The notes under the pieces were generated by a model. That model was not told the origin of the DNA. It searched no databases and worked only from the letters and a program-made list of their open reading frames with translations. Of a stretch of DNA of 64,000 nucleotides, positions 1 through 8,264 are shown piece by piece. The position numbers were made by a program, and so were the translations under genes. Every line of letters begins with the position of its first letter. The first letter of the stretch is position 1. Where the stretch lies: contig JAUJEA010000005.1 in assembly GCA_030442035.1 (NCBI GenBank), positions 422,688 to 486,687 on the forward strand. The letters run 5' to 3'. This DNA is from Splendidivirga corallicola (GTDB lineage: Bacteria > Bacteroidota > Bacteroidia > Cytophagales > Cyclobacteriaceae).

Positions 1-194
1 TTCATAGTGTTTCGGGTCAACACGTTAAAACGCTTATCGAGGGGAATTTTGATGAGGGTTTTCATCAAGTGAATTGGGATGCTACTGATGGATCCGGAAA
101 ATCAGTGAATCCCGGACTATATTTTTATAAGCTTGATGTAAAACAAAACAACTTAAGCAAGCAATTAATTGGTAGGTTGATATTGCTGAAATAA
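1..194 (+). CDS. C-terminal end of a secreted protein with FlgD-like/T9SS type A sorting domain (partial)
   Basis: An open frame (frame 3, first full codon at base 3) enters from the left edge and stops at TAA 192-194, giving about 63 residues. They read as an FlgD-Ig-like or T9SS type A tail: a G-x-V-K-T-L start, then VNWDATDGSGK, then PGLYFYKLD, ending in LLK. In the Bacteroidota this fold is the usual C-terminal domain that targets cargo through the type IX secretion system. The body of the protein lies outside the window, so its function cannot be told. The stop and frame are clear; the assignment to T9SS cargo is inferred from the motif. Confidence 0.7.
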   Translation, partial: HSVSGQHVKTLIEGNFDEGFHQVNWDATDGSGKSVNPGLYFYKLDVKQNNLSKQLIGRLILLK

Positions 195-254
195 ACATGC
201 TGTAGTCTCTTAATTCAAATTGTTTAAGAATACCATATCAATGCCATTAAGTTA

Positions 255-348
255 AGCCTTCAGGCATCAGGTTTCGGGCATCAGATGATCTTTCATTCAT
301 ACAAAAAAATCATAAAGGCTAAAACCTGAGACCTGAAATCTGAAGGCT
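255..348. repeat. Imperfect inverted repeat in the intergenic region before ald
   Basis: AGCCTTCAG at 255-263 is exactly inverted as CTGAAGGCT at 340-348, and CAGGTTT at 268-274 is inverted as AAACCTG at 322-328. Within the left arm GGCATCAG occurs twice (263-270 and 277-284). The 195-562 gap holds this element and the ald promoter and no gene. It may act as a terminator-like structure for the upstream gene or be a degenerate intergenic repeat; there is no T-run after it. Confidence 0.5.
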
Positions 349-514
349 TTCATAGTATTTTCTTAACTGAATGATATTAAATGCTATATTAATTTACTTC
401 CGTCAGCTATTGACATTTCTCAAGCCAGATTCCATGTTTTTCAGACCTGAACGGCTTCAATTTTGGGCCGATTGAAAAAAAATATCTTTAATCACGATAT
501 CTGGAAACACTTCT

Positions 515-522
515 TATATTTG
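515..522 (+). promoter_or_regulatory. Bacteroidota -7 promoter element for ald
   Basis: TATATTTG fits the Bacteroidota -7 consensus TAnnTTTG exactly and lies 40 bp before the ald start codon. I see no good TTG -33 element at the usual 19-21 bp spacing, so the promoter call rests on the -7 box and position alone. Confidence 0.45.
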
Positions 523-562
523 TGGTCCAAAACTAGAATGGTAAACTTAAACAACATAAACA

Positions 563-1675
563 ATGATTATTGGTGTACCTAAAGAAATTAAAAATAATGA
601 GAACAGAGTGGCGCTTACGCCCGCCGGCGCCAAGGAACTCATAAAAAATGGACACGAAGTATTCGTTCAATCAACTGCTGGCTTAGGTAGCGGTTTCTCA
701 GATAATCAATACACTGAAGAAGGGGCTCAGATTCTTCCCGATATAGAATCTACCTACGCAAAAGCGGAGATGATTATCAAGGTAAAAGAGCCCATAGAAA
801 AAGAGTACTCCCTTATCAAGGAAAATCAGCTGGTCTTTACTTATTTTCATTTTGCTTCTTATGAGCCGTTGACAAAGGCAATGATCGAAAGTAAATCGGT
901 ATGCCTGGCATATGAAACTGTAGAAAAACCGGATAGAAGTTTGCCATTATTGGTACCAATGTCAGAGGTGGCCGGTCGCATGGCTATTCAGGAAGGCGCC
1001 AAATATTTAGAAAAGCCATTGCAGGGAAGAGGCATCTTATTAGGGGGTGTCCCTGGTGTCAGGCCAGCCAAGGTATTGGTTTTAGGAGGAGGTATTGTAG
1101 GAACGCAAGCTGCGAAAATGGCTGCGGGATTAGGTGCAGATGTGACCATCATGGACATCAGTCTGGCTCGATTAAGGTATTTGGCAGATATCATGCCTGC
1201 CAATGTCAATACTTATATGTCAAGCGAATATAATATAAGAGAGTTGCTTGGATCACATGATCTTATTGTAGGCGCTGTTTTGATTCCCGGTGCTAAAGCA
1301 CCGCATCTCGTTACTCGTGATATGTTGAAATTAATGAAACCCGGAACTGTATTGGTTGATGTGGCGGTTGATCAGGGTGGTTGTATTGAAACTTGTAAAC
1401 CCACAACTCATGAAAACCCTACCTATATTATTGATGATATCCTACACTATTGTGTTGCCAACATGCCAGGTGCAGTACCTTACACTTCTACTTTAGCACT
1501 AACAAATGCAACATTGCCATATGCCATTGAGCTGGCCAACAAGGGGTGGAAAAAGGCCTGCGGTGAGAATAATGAATTGAAATTGGGATTAAACATTATC
1601 AATGGTGATGTGGTTTACAAGGGAGTTTCAGAAGCTTTTGATCTTCCATATCATGCTGTTGAGAATTATGTATAG
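563..1675 (+). CDS. ald: Alanine dehydrogenase
   Basis: NAD-dependent alanine dehydrogenase converts L-alanine to pyruvate plus ammonia in the cytoplasm, linking amino acid use to central carbon. The 370-residue length is standard. The N-terminus carries the family signature GVPKEIKNNENRVALTP (residues 4-20); the Rossmann motif LGGGIVGTQAA lies near residue 175; the VDVAVDQGGC segment near residue 268 holds the catalytic aspartate. The ATG at 563 places the signature at the normal distance from the N-terminus. The gene stands alone, preceded by a TAnnTTTG box and followed by a clear terminator. The transhydrogenase alpha subunit is a relative, but the length and the missing membrane part favour ald. 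Confidence 0.95.
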   Translation: MIIGVPKEIKNNENRVALTPAGAKELIKNGHEVFVQSTAGLGSGFSDNQYTEEGAQILPDIESTYAKAEMIIKVKEPIEKEYSLIKENQLVFTYFHFASYEPLTKAMIESKSVCLAYETVEKPDRSLPLLVPMSEVAGRMAIQEGAKYLEKPLQGRGILLGGVPGVRPAKVLVLGGGIVGTQAAKMAAGLGADVTIMDISLARLRYLADIMPANVNTYMSSEYNIRELLGSHDLIVGAVLIPGAKAPHLVTRDMLKLMKPGTVLVDVAVDQGGCIETCKPTTHENPTYIIDDILHYCVANMPGAVPYTSTLALTNATLPYAIELANKGWKKACGENNELKLGLNIINGDVVYKGVSEAFDLPYHAVENYV

Positions 1676-1709
1676 TTTACAGTTTGAGACCCAATTAAGA
1701 AAATACTAG

Positions 1710-1733
1710 AGCCACTGAAAAGTGGCTTTTTTA
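1710..1733 (+). terminator. Rho-independent terminator after ald
   Basis: AGCCACT (1710-1716), loop GAAA, AGTGGCT (1721-1727), then a run of T to 1732. It is a perfect 7-bp stem with a tetraloop. The T-run overlaps the stop codon of the convergent gene at 1731. Confidence 0.85.
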
Positions 1734-2177
1734 TTGACCGGCTATTGGGATATTGTCTAAAAACTCAAAGGATTGATCCTTATGAGAAATTTGACAACAA
1801 AAATGTTGCATACCATTGGTCACCACGATGTATGGTGCCTTTAATGTTTGATTGTATCGTGAAATTTGATCAAAGGCTTTTTGATCGATTTTAAATTCAA
1901 AAGATTTGCACTCAACAATCAAAAAGGGTTGGCCCTTTCTGTCATATACCAGAATATCAGACCTTCTGGGGAGGTTATTATATCTGAGCCCACTTTCTAT
2001 TTTTATCAAGGGCTTAGCATAATGAAGGTCATTGATCAAGTATTGAATAAAATGCTGACGTACCCATTCTTCCGGTGTAAGCACAATATTTTTTTTTCTC
2101 AGGGGATCAAAAATAAACAATTTACCTCCTGATTTTGTGATCCTGAAGTCATATTCCGGTAAATTTAATTTCACCAT
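1731..2177 (-). CDS. HsdR_N-domain protein (orphan restriction-like nuclease domain)
   Basis: The 148 residues match the type I restriction enzyme R-subunit N-terminal domain family (HSDR_N), found as a stand-alone protein across Bacteroidota. The PD-(D/E)xK-type signature is visible as RSDILVYDRKGQPFLIVECK (an Asp followed by E-x-K). There is no helicase part and no hsdM or hsdS gene nearby, so it is not a working type I restriction system. In this phylum such orphans are conserved housekeeping neighbours of unknown job. It converges on ald, and its stop codon overlaps the ald terminator T-run. The start ATG at 2175-2177 is the first in frame. The family is fairly sure; the role is unknown. 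Confidence 0.8.
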   Translation of the reverse strand: MVKLNLPEYDFRITKSGGKLFIFDPLRKKNIVLTPEEWVRQHFIQYLINDLHYAKPLIKIESGLRYNNLPRRSDILVYDRKGQPFLIVECKSFEFKIDQKAFDQISRYNQTLKAPYIVVTNGMQHFCCQISHKDQSFEFLDNIPIAGQ

Positions 2178-2368
2178 GGTCCTGGTAAAGCCTTGTCAAA
2201 TAAGATATAAAAGTGAAGATTATAATTTATTCTATAATTTTTATCCAATCACATCTTAAATTAGCATAAATTTCAAAGTTAGTGACACAAACATACTTTT
2301 AAGCTTCTTAAATTCTTAATAGTTGGGTCCATCTTCGATTATTAATTTTTTAACATGAAAATTGGTTT

Positions 2369-4159
2369 ATGATTCCAATAGACTATCAACCTTATTTTGT
2401 CATCGCTGTAATCTTTCTAATTTTCTTTTTTATATATAAGAATCTGGTAAAGCCTTCCGTTAGCTTTCTTATGGCCATGATGGTTTTTCTGGTCACGGGT
2501 GTTCTTTCCTACAAGGAGGTACTGGTAGGTTTTTCAAATGATAAAATTGCCACTATTGTTCTGTTAATATTGATAAGTTCCTCCCTGAGAAAAAATTACA
2601 ATATTGAGTTAATATTTGACAGGATTTTTAAACAAGCAAAGAACTACAAGAGCTTTCTCATTAGAATGATGGGGCAAGCTGCGGTTGTATCGTCTTCTAT
2701 AAATAATGCCCCGGTGGTGGCTTTGATGACACCCTATGTCGTGAATTGGGGGAAAAAGAATAACATTGCTCCGTCCAAACTATTGATCCCATTGTCTTTC
2801 TCTACCATCATGGGAGGCATGACCACAGTCATCGGAACTTCAACAACCCTGCTTTTAATAGGTTTCCTGACAGAAAACAATCTTGATTCGATTAAGCCAC
2901 TGGATCTTTTATTTCTGGGACTGGCAGTGACCATTGTCGGGATTCTATTTATCATTTTAATCGGGCACAGGCTTCTTCCAAATCACACCGATGTTATTGA
3001 GAAATTCAAGAAAAACACCAGGGAATATCTTGTTGAGATTAATTTCAAACCAGATTCTCCTCTGGTCGGCAAAAGCATTACGGAAGCAGAATTGCGAAAT
3101 TTGAGAGGTGTTTACCTTGTTGAAATACTGAGAAATGGTCATGTTATTTCCCCGGTTGAACCCACTGAGGTCATAGAGCAAAATGACGTGTTAATATTTG
3201 CGGGTGATACCGACAATATAGTAGATCTAATCAATTCTGATAAGGGGCTTACATTTCCCAAGCCGGATGAAGAAAATCCGGATCATGGGGACATCGAAGT
3301 AATGGAATGCGTGATCAGTAGTAATTCAAGTTTAATTGGCAAAAGTGTAAAGGCCTCACAGTTCAGAAATAGATATGATGCGGCACTCATTGCCATTCAT
3401 AGAGATGGTGAGAAGATAAGTGGTCAAATTGGGGAGATAAAACTCAAATCCGGTGATTTGTTATTGCTATTTGCCGGAGCCAACTTTAAAGAGAGGGTTG
3501 ATCTTTATCGTGATATTCTAATTATCTCGAGCTTAAGAAAAATCAGAAACATTGGAGCCAAAAAATATTATGCCTTAGGAACAAGTGCCTTGCTTGTGGG
3601 ACTGCTTGCCGTGTTTGGTCAAATTTCTCTATTCTCAGCTGTTCTGGTTATATTTTCTACCTTCATTAGCTTCAACATGGTGACCATTCAGGACATCAAG
3701 CGAGATCTTGACCTCAACTTAATCGCTATTCTGGTATTTTCACTTGCTCTAGGCCAAGCCATTTTGAAAACCAATGCCGGGAACATCCTAGCACTCGGCT
3801 TTATTAATTTGCTGGAACCATTTGGCATTGTTGCGATTTTGATAGGTCTGATGTTGATCACTAACTTATTAACATCCATTGTAGGAAATGCAGGAGCTAT
3901 TTCTATTTCATTCCCGCTAGCCGTTTCCTTGACCCAAAATCTGACTATTACCGGTCAGCCATTTTTTCTTGCCATTTGTTTTGCAGCGTCTGCTACATTC
4001 CTGACTCCCATTAGTTATCAAACCAATTTGATTATTTACGGGCCCGGAGGTTACAACTTTAGAGATTTTTTTAAGATTGGGTTGCCAATGACAATACTTT
4101 ATTTACTCGTTGCAGTCCTAGGAATTGTTTTCCTTTATAAGGATGCTTTACTCCCATAA
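2369..4159 (+). CDS. SLC13/DASS-family permease with two TrkA-C (RCK_C) domains
   Basis: A 596-residue inner-membrane ion-coupled transporter of the SLC13 (ArsB/NhaD superfamily) kind; substrates in the family are sulfate, dicarboxylates or other anions, and the sequence does not decide among them. An N-terminal hydrophobic half (about residues 8-195) contains the SSSINNAPVVALMTP hairpin and GGMTTVIGTSTTLL, the family's S-N-T type repeat. Two RCK_C regulatory domains follow (about 215-290 and 305-380), each with the core pattern lxgksixeaxxR. A second membrane half (about 400-595) holds TSIVGNAGAISISFP. The 3' end abuts the convergent MFS gene with no space. A five-codon frame starting at ATG 2355 ends with a TGA overlapping this start. 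Confidence 0.88.
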   Translation: MIPIDYQPYFVIAVIFLIFFFIYKNLVKPSVSFLMAMMVFLVTGVLSYKEVLVGFSNDKIATIVLLILISSSLRKNYNIELIFDRIFKQAKNYKSFLIRMMGQAAVVSSSINNAPVVALMTPYVVNWGKKNNIAPSKLLIPLSFSTIMGGMTTVIGTSTTLLLIGFLTENNLDSIKPLDLLFLGLAVTIVGILFIILIGHRLLPNHTDVIEKFKKNTREYLVEINFKPDSPLVGKSITEAELRNLRGVYLVEILRNGHVISPVEPTEVIEQNDVLIFAGDTDNIVDLINSDKGLTFPKPDEENPDHGDIEVMECVISSNSSLIGKSVKASQFRNRYDAALIAIHRDGEKISGQIGEIKLKSGDLLLLFAGANFKERVDLYRDILIISSLRKIRNIGAKKYYALGTSALLVGLLAVFGQISLFSAVLVIFSTFISFNMVTIQDIKRDLDLNLIAILVFSLALGQAILKTNAGNILALGFINLLEPFGIVAILIGLMLITNLLTSIVGNAGAISISFPLAVSLTQNLTITGQPFFLAICFAASATFLTPISYQTNLIIYGPGGYNFRDFFKIGLPMTILYLLVAVLGIVFLYKDALLP

Positions 4160-5482
4160 TCAGGCAATTGCTTCCTTTTGATGATAACCTTTGGCAAGAG
4201 GCACCTTTAGCAGCAACAAAAATCCCAATCCAACGATAAAGAAAAGAGCCAGTGCCAATGCGCTGTTTCTCATACTTCCGGTCAATTGGAAGATAAAACC
4301 ATAAGAGAATGTTCCAAATACGATAGATAAATTGTAGGCAACATCATAAAAACTAAAATATGAAGTATGATCAATGGAATTTTCAGGTATAAGCTTGGCA
4401 TAAGTAGCTCGTGATAAAGATTGAATCCCTCCCATTACGGCTCCAACAACAAAAGCCAGTGCATAAAACTGGTATTCGGTTTCTACAAAGTATGCAGCCA
4501 AACAAATACCAACCCAGATAAAAACCATAACCAACAGGGCAAACTTGTTACCTTTGGCCTTAGAAAGTTTTGCAAACAAATAAGCACCCAAAGCAGCCAC
4601 TAATTGAATGATTAGGATTGTTGCCATTAAGCTTGCATCCGGAAGTTGAAGAGCATCTTTGCCAAATGAAGTCGCCAGATACATGACCGTCTGTACCCCC
4701 ATATTGTAGAAGAAAAAAGCCAGCAAAAAAGTTTTAAGCACTTTTAAACGCTTAAGACTATTCCAAACCTTCAAAATTTCCCTATAACCTTCAGTCAACA
4801 TATTTTTAGTACCTTCCCTATTGTAAATATTATCAGGCAAAACAATTAACGGAATCAGGGAAAAGCCAATCCACCAAAGTCCGACCAAGAGGAAAGACAC
4901 GCGAGTTGCCAGGGCTGTGCCCTCACCTCCTTCTCCAAACAGATCTGAAAAACCCTGAATCAATACAACACTGATAATCATCAGGATCACACTGCCTATA
5001 TACCCATAGGTATATCCCTTTGCGCTGACTGAATCCAATTTGTCTTGCGTAACAATTTCCGGTAGGAAGGCATCATAAAATACAAGGCTACTGGAATAAC
5101 CAATACTCGCCAGAACCGAACAAATAATCCCCCATTCTATGTTTTCACCAACAAAGAAAAAAAGCCCCATACATGACAAAGAGCCAATCAAAACAAAGAT
5201 CTTTAGAAATAATTTCTTTTTACCACTGTAATCAGCAATCCCAGATAGTAATGGCAATATGAGTGCCGTGAACAAAAAAGAAAAAGAAAGTGCGTATGAA
5301 TAAAGCACAGAGTTATTCACCATAATACCGAAGAAATCCACTTCCGAACTATCATTGGCTCCTCGCGCCACATTGTAATAGTATATTGGAAAAATGGTGG
5401 ATGTAATTACAAGTGAATAAACTGAGTTGGCCCAGTCATACATTGACCAGGCATTGATCATTTTCTTATTATTCAGTTCCAT
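4160..5482 (-). CDS. MFS transporter, UMF1/ATG22-like family
   Basis: A 440-residue membrane protein with about 12 hydrophobic segments. The start MINAWSMYDWANSVYSLVI is the hallmark of the UMF1 (Atg22-like, Vps22) branch of the major facilitator superfamily, whose vacuolar yeast relative exports amino acids; the bacterial substrate is unknown. Further family features are the ISYYDAFLPEI-like stretch near residue 130 (here VFYDAFLPEI) and GGIQSLSRATYAKLIP near residue 355. The gene is monocistronic, converging with the SLC13 gene so that the two stop codons touch (4157-4159 and 4160-4162) with no room for a terminator. Assignment to family is firm, to substrate is not possible. Confidence 0.88.
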   Translation of the reverse strand: MELNNKKMINAWSMYDWANSVYSLVITSTIFPIYYYNVARGANDSSEVDFFGIMVNNSVLYSYALSFSFLFTALILPLLSGIADYSGKKKLFLKIFVLIGSLSCMGLFFFVGENIEWGIICSVLASIGYSSSLVFYDAFLPEIVTQDKLDSVSAKGYTYGYIGSVILMIISVVLIQGFSDLFGEGGEGTALATRVSFLLVGLWWIGFSLIPLIVLPDNIYNREGTKNMLTEGYREILKVWNSLKRLKVLKTFLLAFFFYNMGVQTVMYLATSFGKDALQLPDASLMATILIIQLVAALGAYLFAKLSKAKGNKFALLVMVFIWVGICLAAYFVETEYQFYALAFVVGAVMGGIQSLSRATYAKLIPENSIDHTSYFSFYDVAYNLSIVFGTFSYGFIFQLTGSMRNSALALALFFIVGLGFLLLLKVPLAKGYHQKEAIA

Positions 5483-5716
5483 GTTTTGTTCAATCTGGTA
5501 TTACTAGCCGACAATCATATAACAGATGCCTAGATGCCTGCCGTACATTTCAGGTGTGGTATTGGTTTTGAAAAACATCATCCGTACTAAGGCATTTTTA
5601 CATTTGTTCAAATGCTTAAATTAATTTCATAATTGGTATAATCAAAATGTATTGTTTCAATTTTGAAATGAATTTCTCAAGAGAGATAGTGTTGACAAGC
5701 CAAGATCCTTGTAAAT

Positions 5717-5748
5717 AAAAAAGCACCTCGATCAGATCAAGGTGCTTT
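5717..5748 (-). terminator. Terminator of the exbB-exbD operon
   Basis: On the minus strand AAAGCACCT and AGGTGCTTT form a 9-bp stem (5740-5748 with 5720-5728), with GATC/GATC inside the loop, followed by a T-run (5722 down to 5717). It lies about 30 bp after the last exbD stop. The rest of the 5483-5774 gap shows no gene. Confidence 0.8.
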
Positions 5749-5774
5749 ATGAGCTAATTAATACTTATATTGTT

Positions 5775-6239
5775 CTATTGTTGCACAGCCTTAAGCGGTG
5801 TATTATACAATAGTTTTCTTGCATTTGCTTCCTTAAGCTCTTCCTGGACATCGGTCACAATACCCATTTTAGTGTCCCTATCTACCTTCATAGAGATAAT
5901 AATTTGATCTCTTTGGCTCTCATCAAGTTTATCTTTTTCAGTCAACACAAATTGAACGATGTCATTTGGTTCGATAAAATTATCGTTCGCCTGAATTTTA
6001 GGTTCTGAACCAAACGAAGCGATATTCTTTGGTTTTCCAATATAAAGATAACTTACGAGCGACTTTTTCTCTATCTTCTTGAGCTGAGTAGCTTGGGGTA
6101 GTTTTTGCTCCACCAATTGCTCATCTTGTCTTATGACAGTTGAGATCATGAAGAAAAACAGCAACATGAAGATAATGTCAGGAAGTGCAGCCGTAGGTAT
6201 TTCTTGACTCGATTTTGACTTCTTCTTAAACTTTGACAT
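5775..6239 (-). CDS. exbD: ExbD/TolR-family biopolymer transport protein (second copy)
   Basis: A 154-residue protein with a cytoplasmic basic start, one membrane anchor (IPTAALPDIIFMLLFFFMI, about residues 15-33) and a periplasmic domain. The anchor contains the conserved Asp of the ExbD family (LPDIIFMLLFFF), needed for proton-driven energising of TonB. It is the last gene of the exbB cluster, one base from the other exbD. Together with ExbB it would power TonB-dependent uptake through outer-membrane receptors. Two dissimilar ExbDs in one cluster are common in Bacteroidota. A TolR role is possible but no tolB or pal is adjacent. Confidence 0.88.
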   Translation of the reverse strand: MSKFKKKSKSSQEIPTAALPDIIFMLLFFFMISTVIRQDEQLVEQKLPQATQLKKIEKKSLVSYLYIGKPKNIASFGSEPKIQANDNFIEPNDIVQFVLTEKDKLDESQRDQIIISMKVDRDTKMGIVTDVQEELKEANARKLLYNTPLKAVQQ

Positions 6240-6240
6240 A

Positions 6241-6828
6241 TTATGATCCTCCCGATTTTGAAGGTTGTGCTATAGAAATTGCCTTAGGGAAGTTAGGTTT
6301 TCCATCAGGTCCAAGATCTCTGGCCTGATTGTAGATCTTCTTTTGTTCGGGATCACTCAGATCCAGTTTTCGAAAATCGTCGGCACTCATGCCTACCCTT
6401 TCCCCGTACATTTCCATATAGGCCCATTCAACCTGGTCATAAACAGTAATAAACGTTTCGTAACTTGTTCCTCTATCTGCTTTGATAGAAACGATGGCAT
6501 CCTTAGGACTATCAGATAAATCCGGATTTCTACCGTAGTTAAGAACAAACTCCTTCACCATATCTTTCAATGAATTAACATCCCTCAAACGCTCATCTTC
6601 AACTAAGAGATCATCGTTTGAGTTGATCAGGATCTTAAATACATTTCTTTGATTAAATTTAATATCCGGTGGGGGTTCATTCGGATCCGGTTTAGGTGGT
6701 AACTGAATCAGTATACCCTTATCCGTTGCGATCTGAGTAGTTACTAAGAAGAATATGAGAAGAAGGAACGCAATGTCGGCCATTGAGCCTGCATTCACTC
6801 CTTGAGTTACTCTATCTTTTCCCCTCAT
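6241..6828 (-). CDS. exbD: ExbD/TolR-family biopolymer transport protein (first copy)
   Basis: A 195-residue ExbD with the anchor AGSMADIAFLLLIFFLVTT (about residues 13-31), including the conserved membrane Asp. It is longer than a typical ExbD (about 140). The extra length lies in the periplasmic part, which carries a proline-rich linker (LPPKPDPNEPPPD) and a C-terminal extension after the VSIKADRGTSYETFI core; that form is typical of the Bacteroidota. It starts one base downstream of the small membrane gene and ends one base before the second exbD, so the genes are surely co-transcribed and likely translationally coupled. Confidence 0.88.
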   Translation of the reverse strand: MRGKDRVTQGVNAGSMADIAFLLLIFFLVTTQIATDKGILIQLPPKPDPNEPPPDIKFNQRNVFKILINSNDDLLVEDERLRDVNSLKDMVKEFVLNYGRNPDLSDSPKDAIVSIKADRGTSYETFITVYDQVEWAYMEMYGERVGMSADDFRKLDLSDPEQKKIYNQARDLGPDGKPNFPKAISIAQPSKSGGS

Positions 6829-6829
6829 A

Positions 6830-7159
6830 TTATTTTAAGGTTTTATTTACTTCTGTAAAAATGATGCCTATAATGGCCGCAAAAATCAAAATATACATGG
6901 CAGTGATAGCACCACCAACAAATTTAAATTGGCCAGTAGTAACACCCTGTTTCACTGCTGCATCAATCAGCTCGCTACCGGAGAGTGCATATCCTATACC
7001 AAAAATAACTAATAGGACACCTACACCTATCCCCACTTTAACCAATGATGAAAGATCGTTAAAAGCATTGATCAATGGTAAAATAATCACGGCTAAAGCA
7101 GCTATTACAACTAATATATACGTAAGGTATATTGCGAATTCTATAAAGCCTTCACTCAT
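6830..7159 (-). CDS. Small integral membrane protein of the exbB-exbD cluster, function unknown
   Basis: A 109-residue protein, nearly all hydrophobic, with about three membrane segments (roughly residues 8-32, 40-60, 82-103). I recognise it only by position: an uncharacterised small membrane protein lies between exbB and exbD in many Bacteroidota TonB clusters. No motif suggests enzymatic activity. Its spacing of 1 base to the following exbD and 17 bases from exbB shows it belongs to the operon. It could be an accessory subunit or assembly factor of the ExbBD motor; that is inference from context. Confidence 0.75.
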   Translation of the reverse strand: MSEGFIEFAIYLTYILVVIAALAVIILPLINAFNDLSSLVKVGIGVGVLLVIFGIGYALSGSELIDAAVKQGVTTGQFKFVGGAITAMYILIFAAIIGIIFTEVNKTLK

Positions 7160-7176
7160 GGTTATTCTGGTTTAGA

Positions 7177-8019
7177 TTAATTAGAAATTTTATGCTTAAC
7201 TAACATGTCCACTAGAGAGATGGATGCGTCTTCCATATCATTAACCAGTGAGTCAACTTTTGAAACAAGATAGTTATAGAAAAGCTGAAGAATAACAGCA
7301 ACGATCAAACCGGCAACAGTTGTCAAAAGGGCCACTTTGATACCTCCGGCAACCTGTGCTGGCTGGATATCTCCCAAAGCTTCGATTGTATCGAAAGCCT
7401 GAATCATACCGATTACAGTACCCATGAAACCAAGCATTGGTGCAAGAGAAATAAATAGAGAGATCCAAACCAAACCTCTTTCCAATTTACCCATTTCCAC
7501 GGAACCATATGCAATAACTGATTTCTCAACCATTTCAATTCCTTCGGACGATCTCATCAATCCTTGTGTGAAAATTGAAGCAACCGGACCTTTTACACCG
7601 GCAGTATAATCTTTTGCAGCATCAACTCCTCCGGAAGCTAGTGCGTCTTCAACTCCGGCTAATAATTTTTTTGTATTTGTAGTAGCTAAATTCAGTGTGA
7701 TGATTCTTTCAATAGAAATGGCCAAACCTAAAATTAAACATAACAACACAATACTCATAAACTCCCAACCCCCGTCGATAAAATATCTAAGAACCACTCT
7801 GTGGAAGCTCTCTTCTACTTCCTCCTCAGCACCAGCGTTGGCCTCTTCTTGCTGTTGTGCAGCCTGAGCAGCAGCCTGGGCTCTTTCAACGGAATCAGCC
7901 TGAGCAGCGGCAGCCGAATCAACAGCAGTTGTGTCCTGGTCAACCTGGGCAAATGAAGTAGTTGAGTAACCCAAGGTTAGCACACCAGTAAGCATCAATA
8001 AAGTCAATAACTTTTTCAT
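7177..8019 (-). CDS. exbB: ExbB/TolQ/MotA-family proton channel
   Basis: The stator channel partner of ExbD, converting proton flow into work on TonB. I start it at ATG 8019 (280 residues); the longer frame would need a TTG at 8043. The N-terminus is a signal peptide (MKKLLTLLMLTGVLTLGYS), then an Ala/Gln-rich periplasmic stretch (about residues 30-70), then three membrane segments. The MotA_ExbB core (about residues 120-270) has the typical LAPMLGFMGTVIGMIQAF and GGIKVALLTTVAGLIVAV blocks. The signal-peptide-bearing N-terminal extension is usual in Bacteroidota ExbB. It is the first gene of a four-gene operon ending at the 5717-5748 terminator. Confidence 0.9.
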   Translation of the reverse strand: MKKLLTLLMLTGVLTLGYSTTSFAQVDQDTTAVDSAAAAQADSVERAQAAAQAAQQQEEANAGAEEEVEESFHRVVLRYFIDGGWEFMSIVLLCLILGLAISIERIITLNLATTNTKKLLAGVEDALASGGVDAAKDYTAGVKGPVASIFTQGLMRSSEGIEMVEKSVIAYGSVEMGKLERGLVWISLFISLAPMLGFMGTVIGMIQAFDTIEALGDIQPAQVAGGIKVALLTTVAGLIVAVILQLFYNYLVSKVDSLVNDMEDASISLVDMLVKHKISN

Positions 8020-8104
8020 AATACAGATTTTAATTAGTCTCAAATTATAAGGTTTTATTGTTTTTGATCTATAGTTTTAAAAAACATTACATTTCAAAAT
8101 TGAG

Positions 8105-8192
8105 CGGAGAGGAAGGGATTCGAACCCCCGGTACCCTTTTGGGGCACACTCACTTTCCAGGCGAGCACCTTCGACCACTCGGTCACCTCTCC
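8105..8192 (-). tRNA. tRNA-Ser (anticodon GGA)
   Basis: On the minus strand GGAGAGG at 8192 pairs with CCTCTCC ending at 8106, with G as discriminator at 8105. The D-arm, anticodon loop CTGGAAA (anticodon GGA, reading UCC/UCU), a long variable arm typical of class II tRNASer, and a GGTTCGAATCC-type T-arm are all visible. The CCA end is not encoded. The length of 88 nt fits tRNASer. Confidence 0.95.
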
Positions 8193-8264
8193 AATTATAG
8201 TTTTTTTTTTATTGGAGAAACAAATAAATTAATAAAAAATACTTTATGCAAATTTTGATTAATT

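Noticed and set aside
1731..2177. Type I restriction-modification system
   Set aside because: Only the small N-terminal nuclease-like domain is present, with no hsdM, hsdS or helicase part.
8204..8214. Run of eleven T near the tRNA as a terminator
   Set aside because: It lies upstream of the tRNA on the coding strand (an A-run there) and has no stem.
8058..8258. Open frame of 66 codons on the plus strand
   Set aside because: It is the complement of the tRNA-Ser gene and its flanks.
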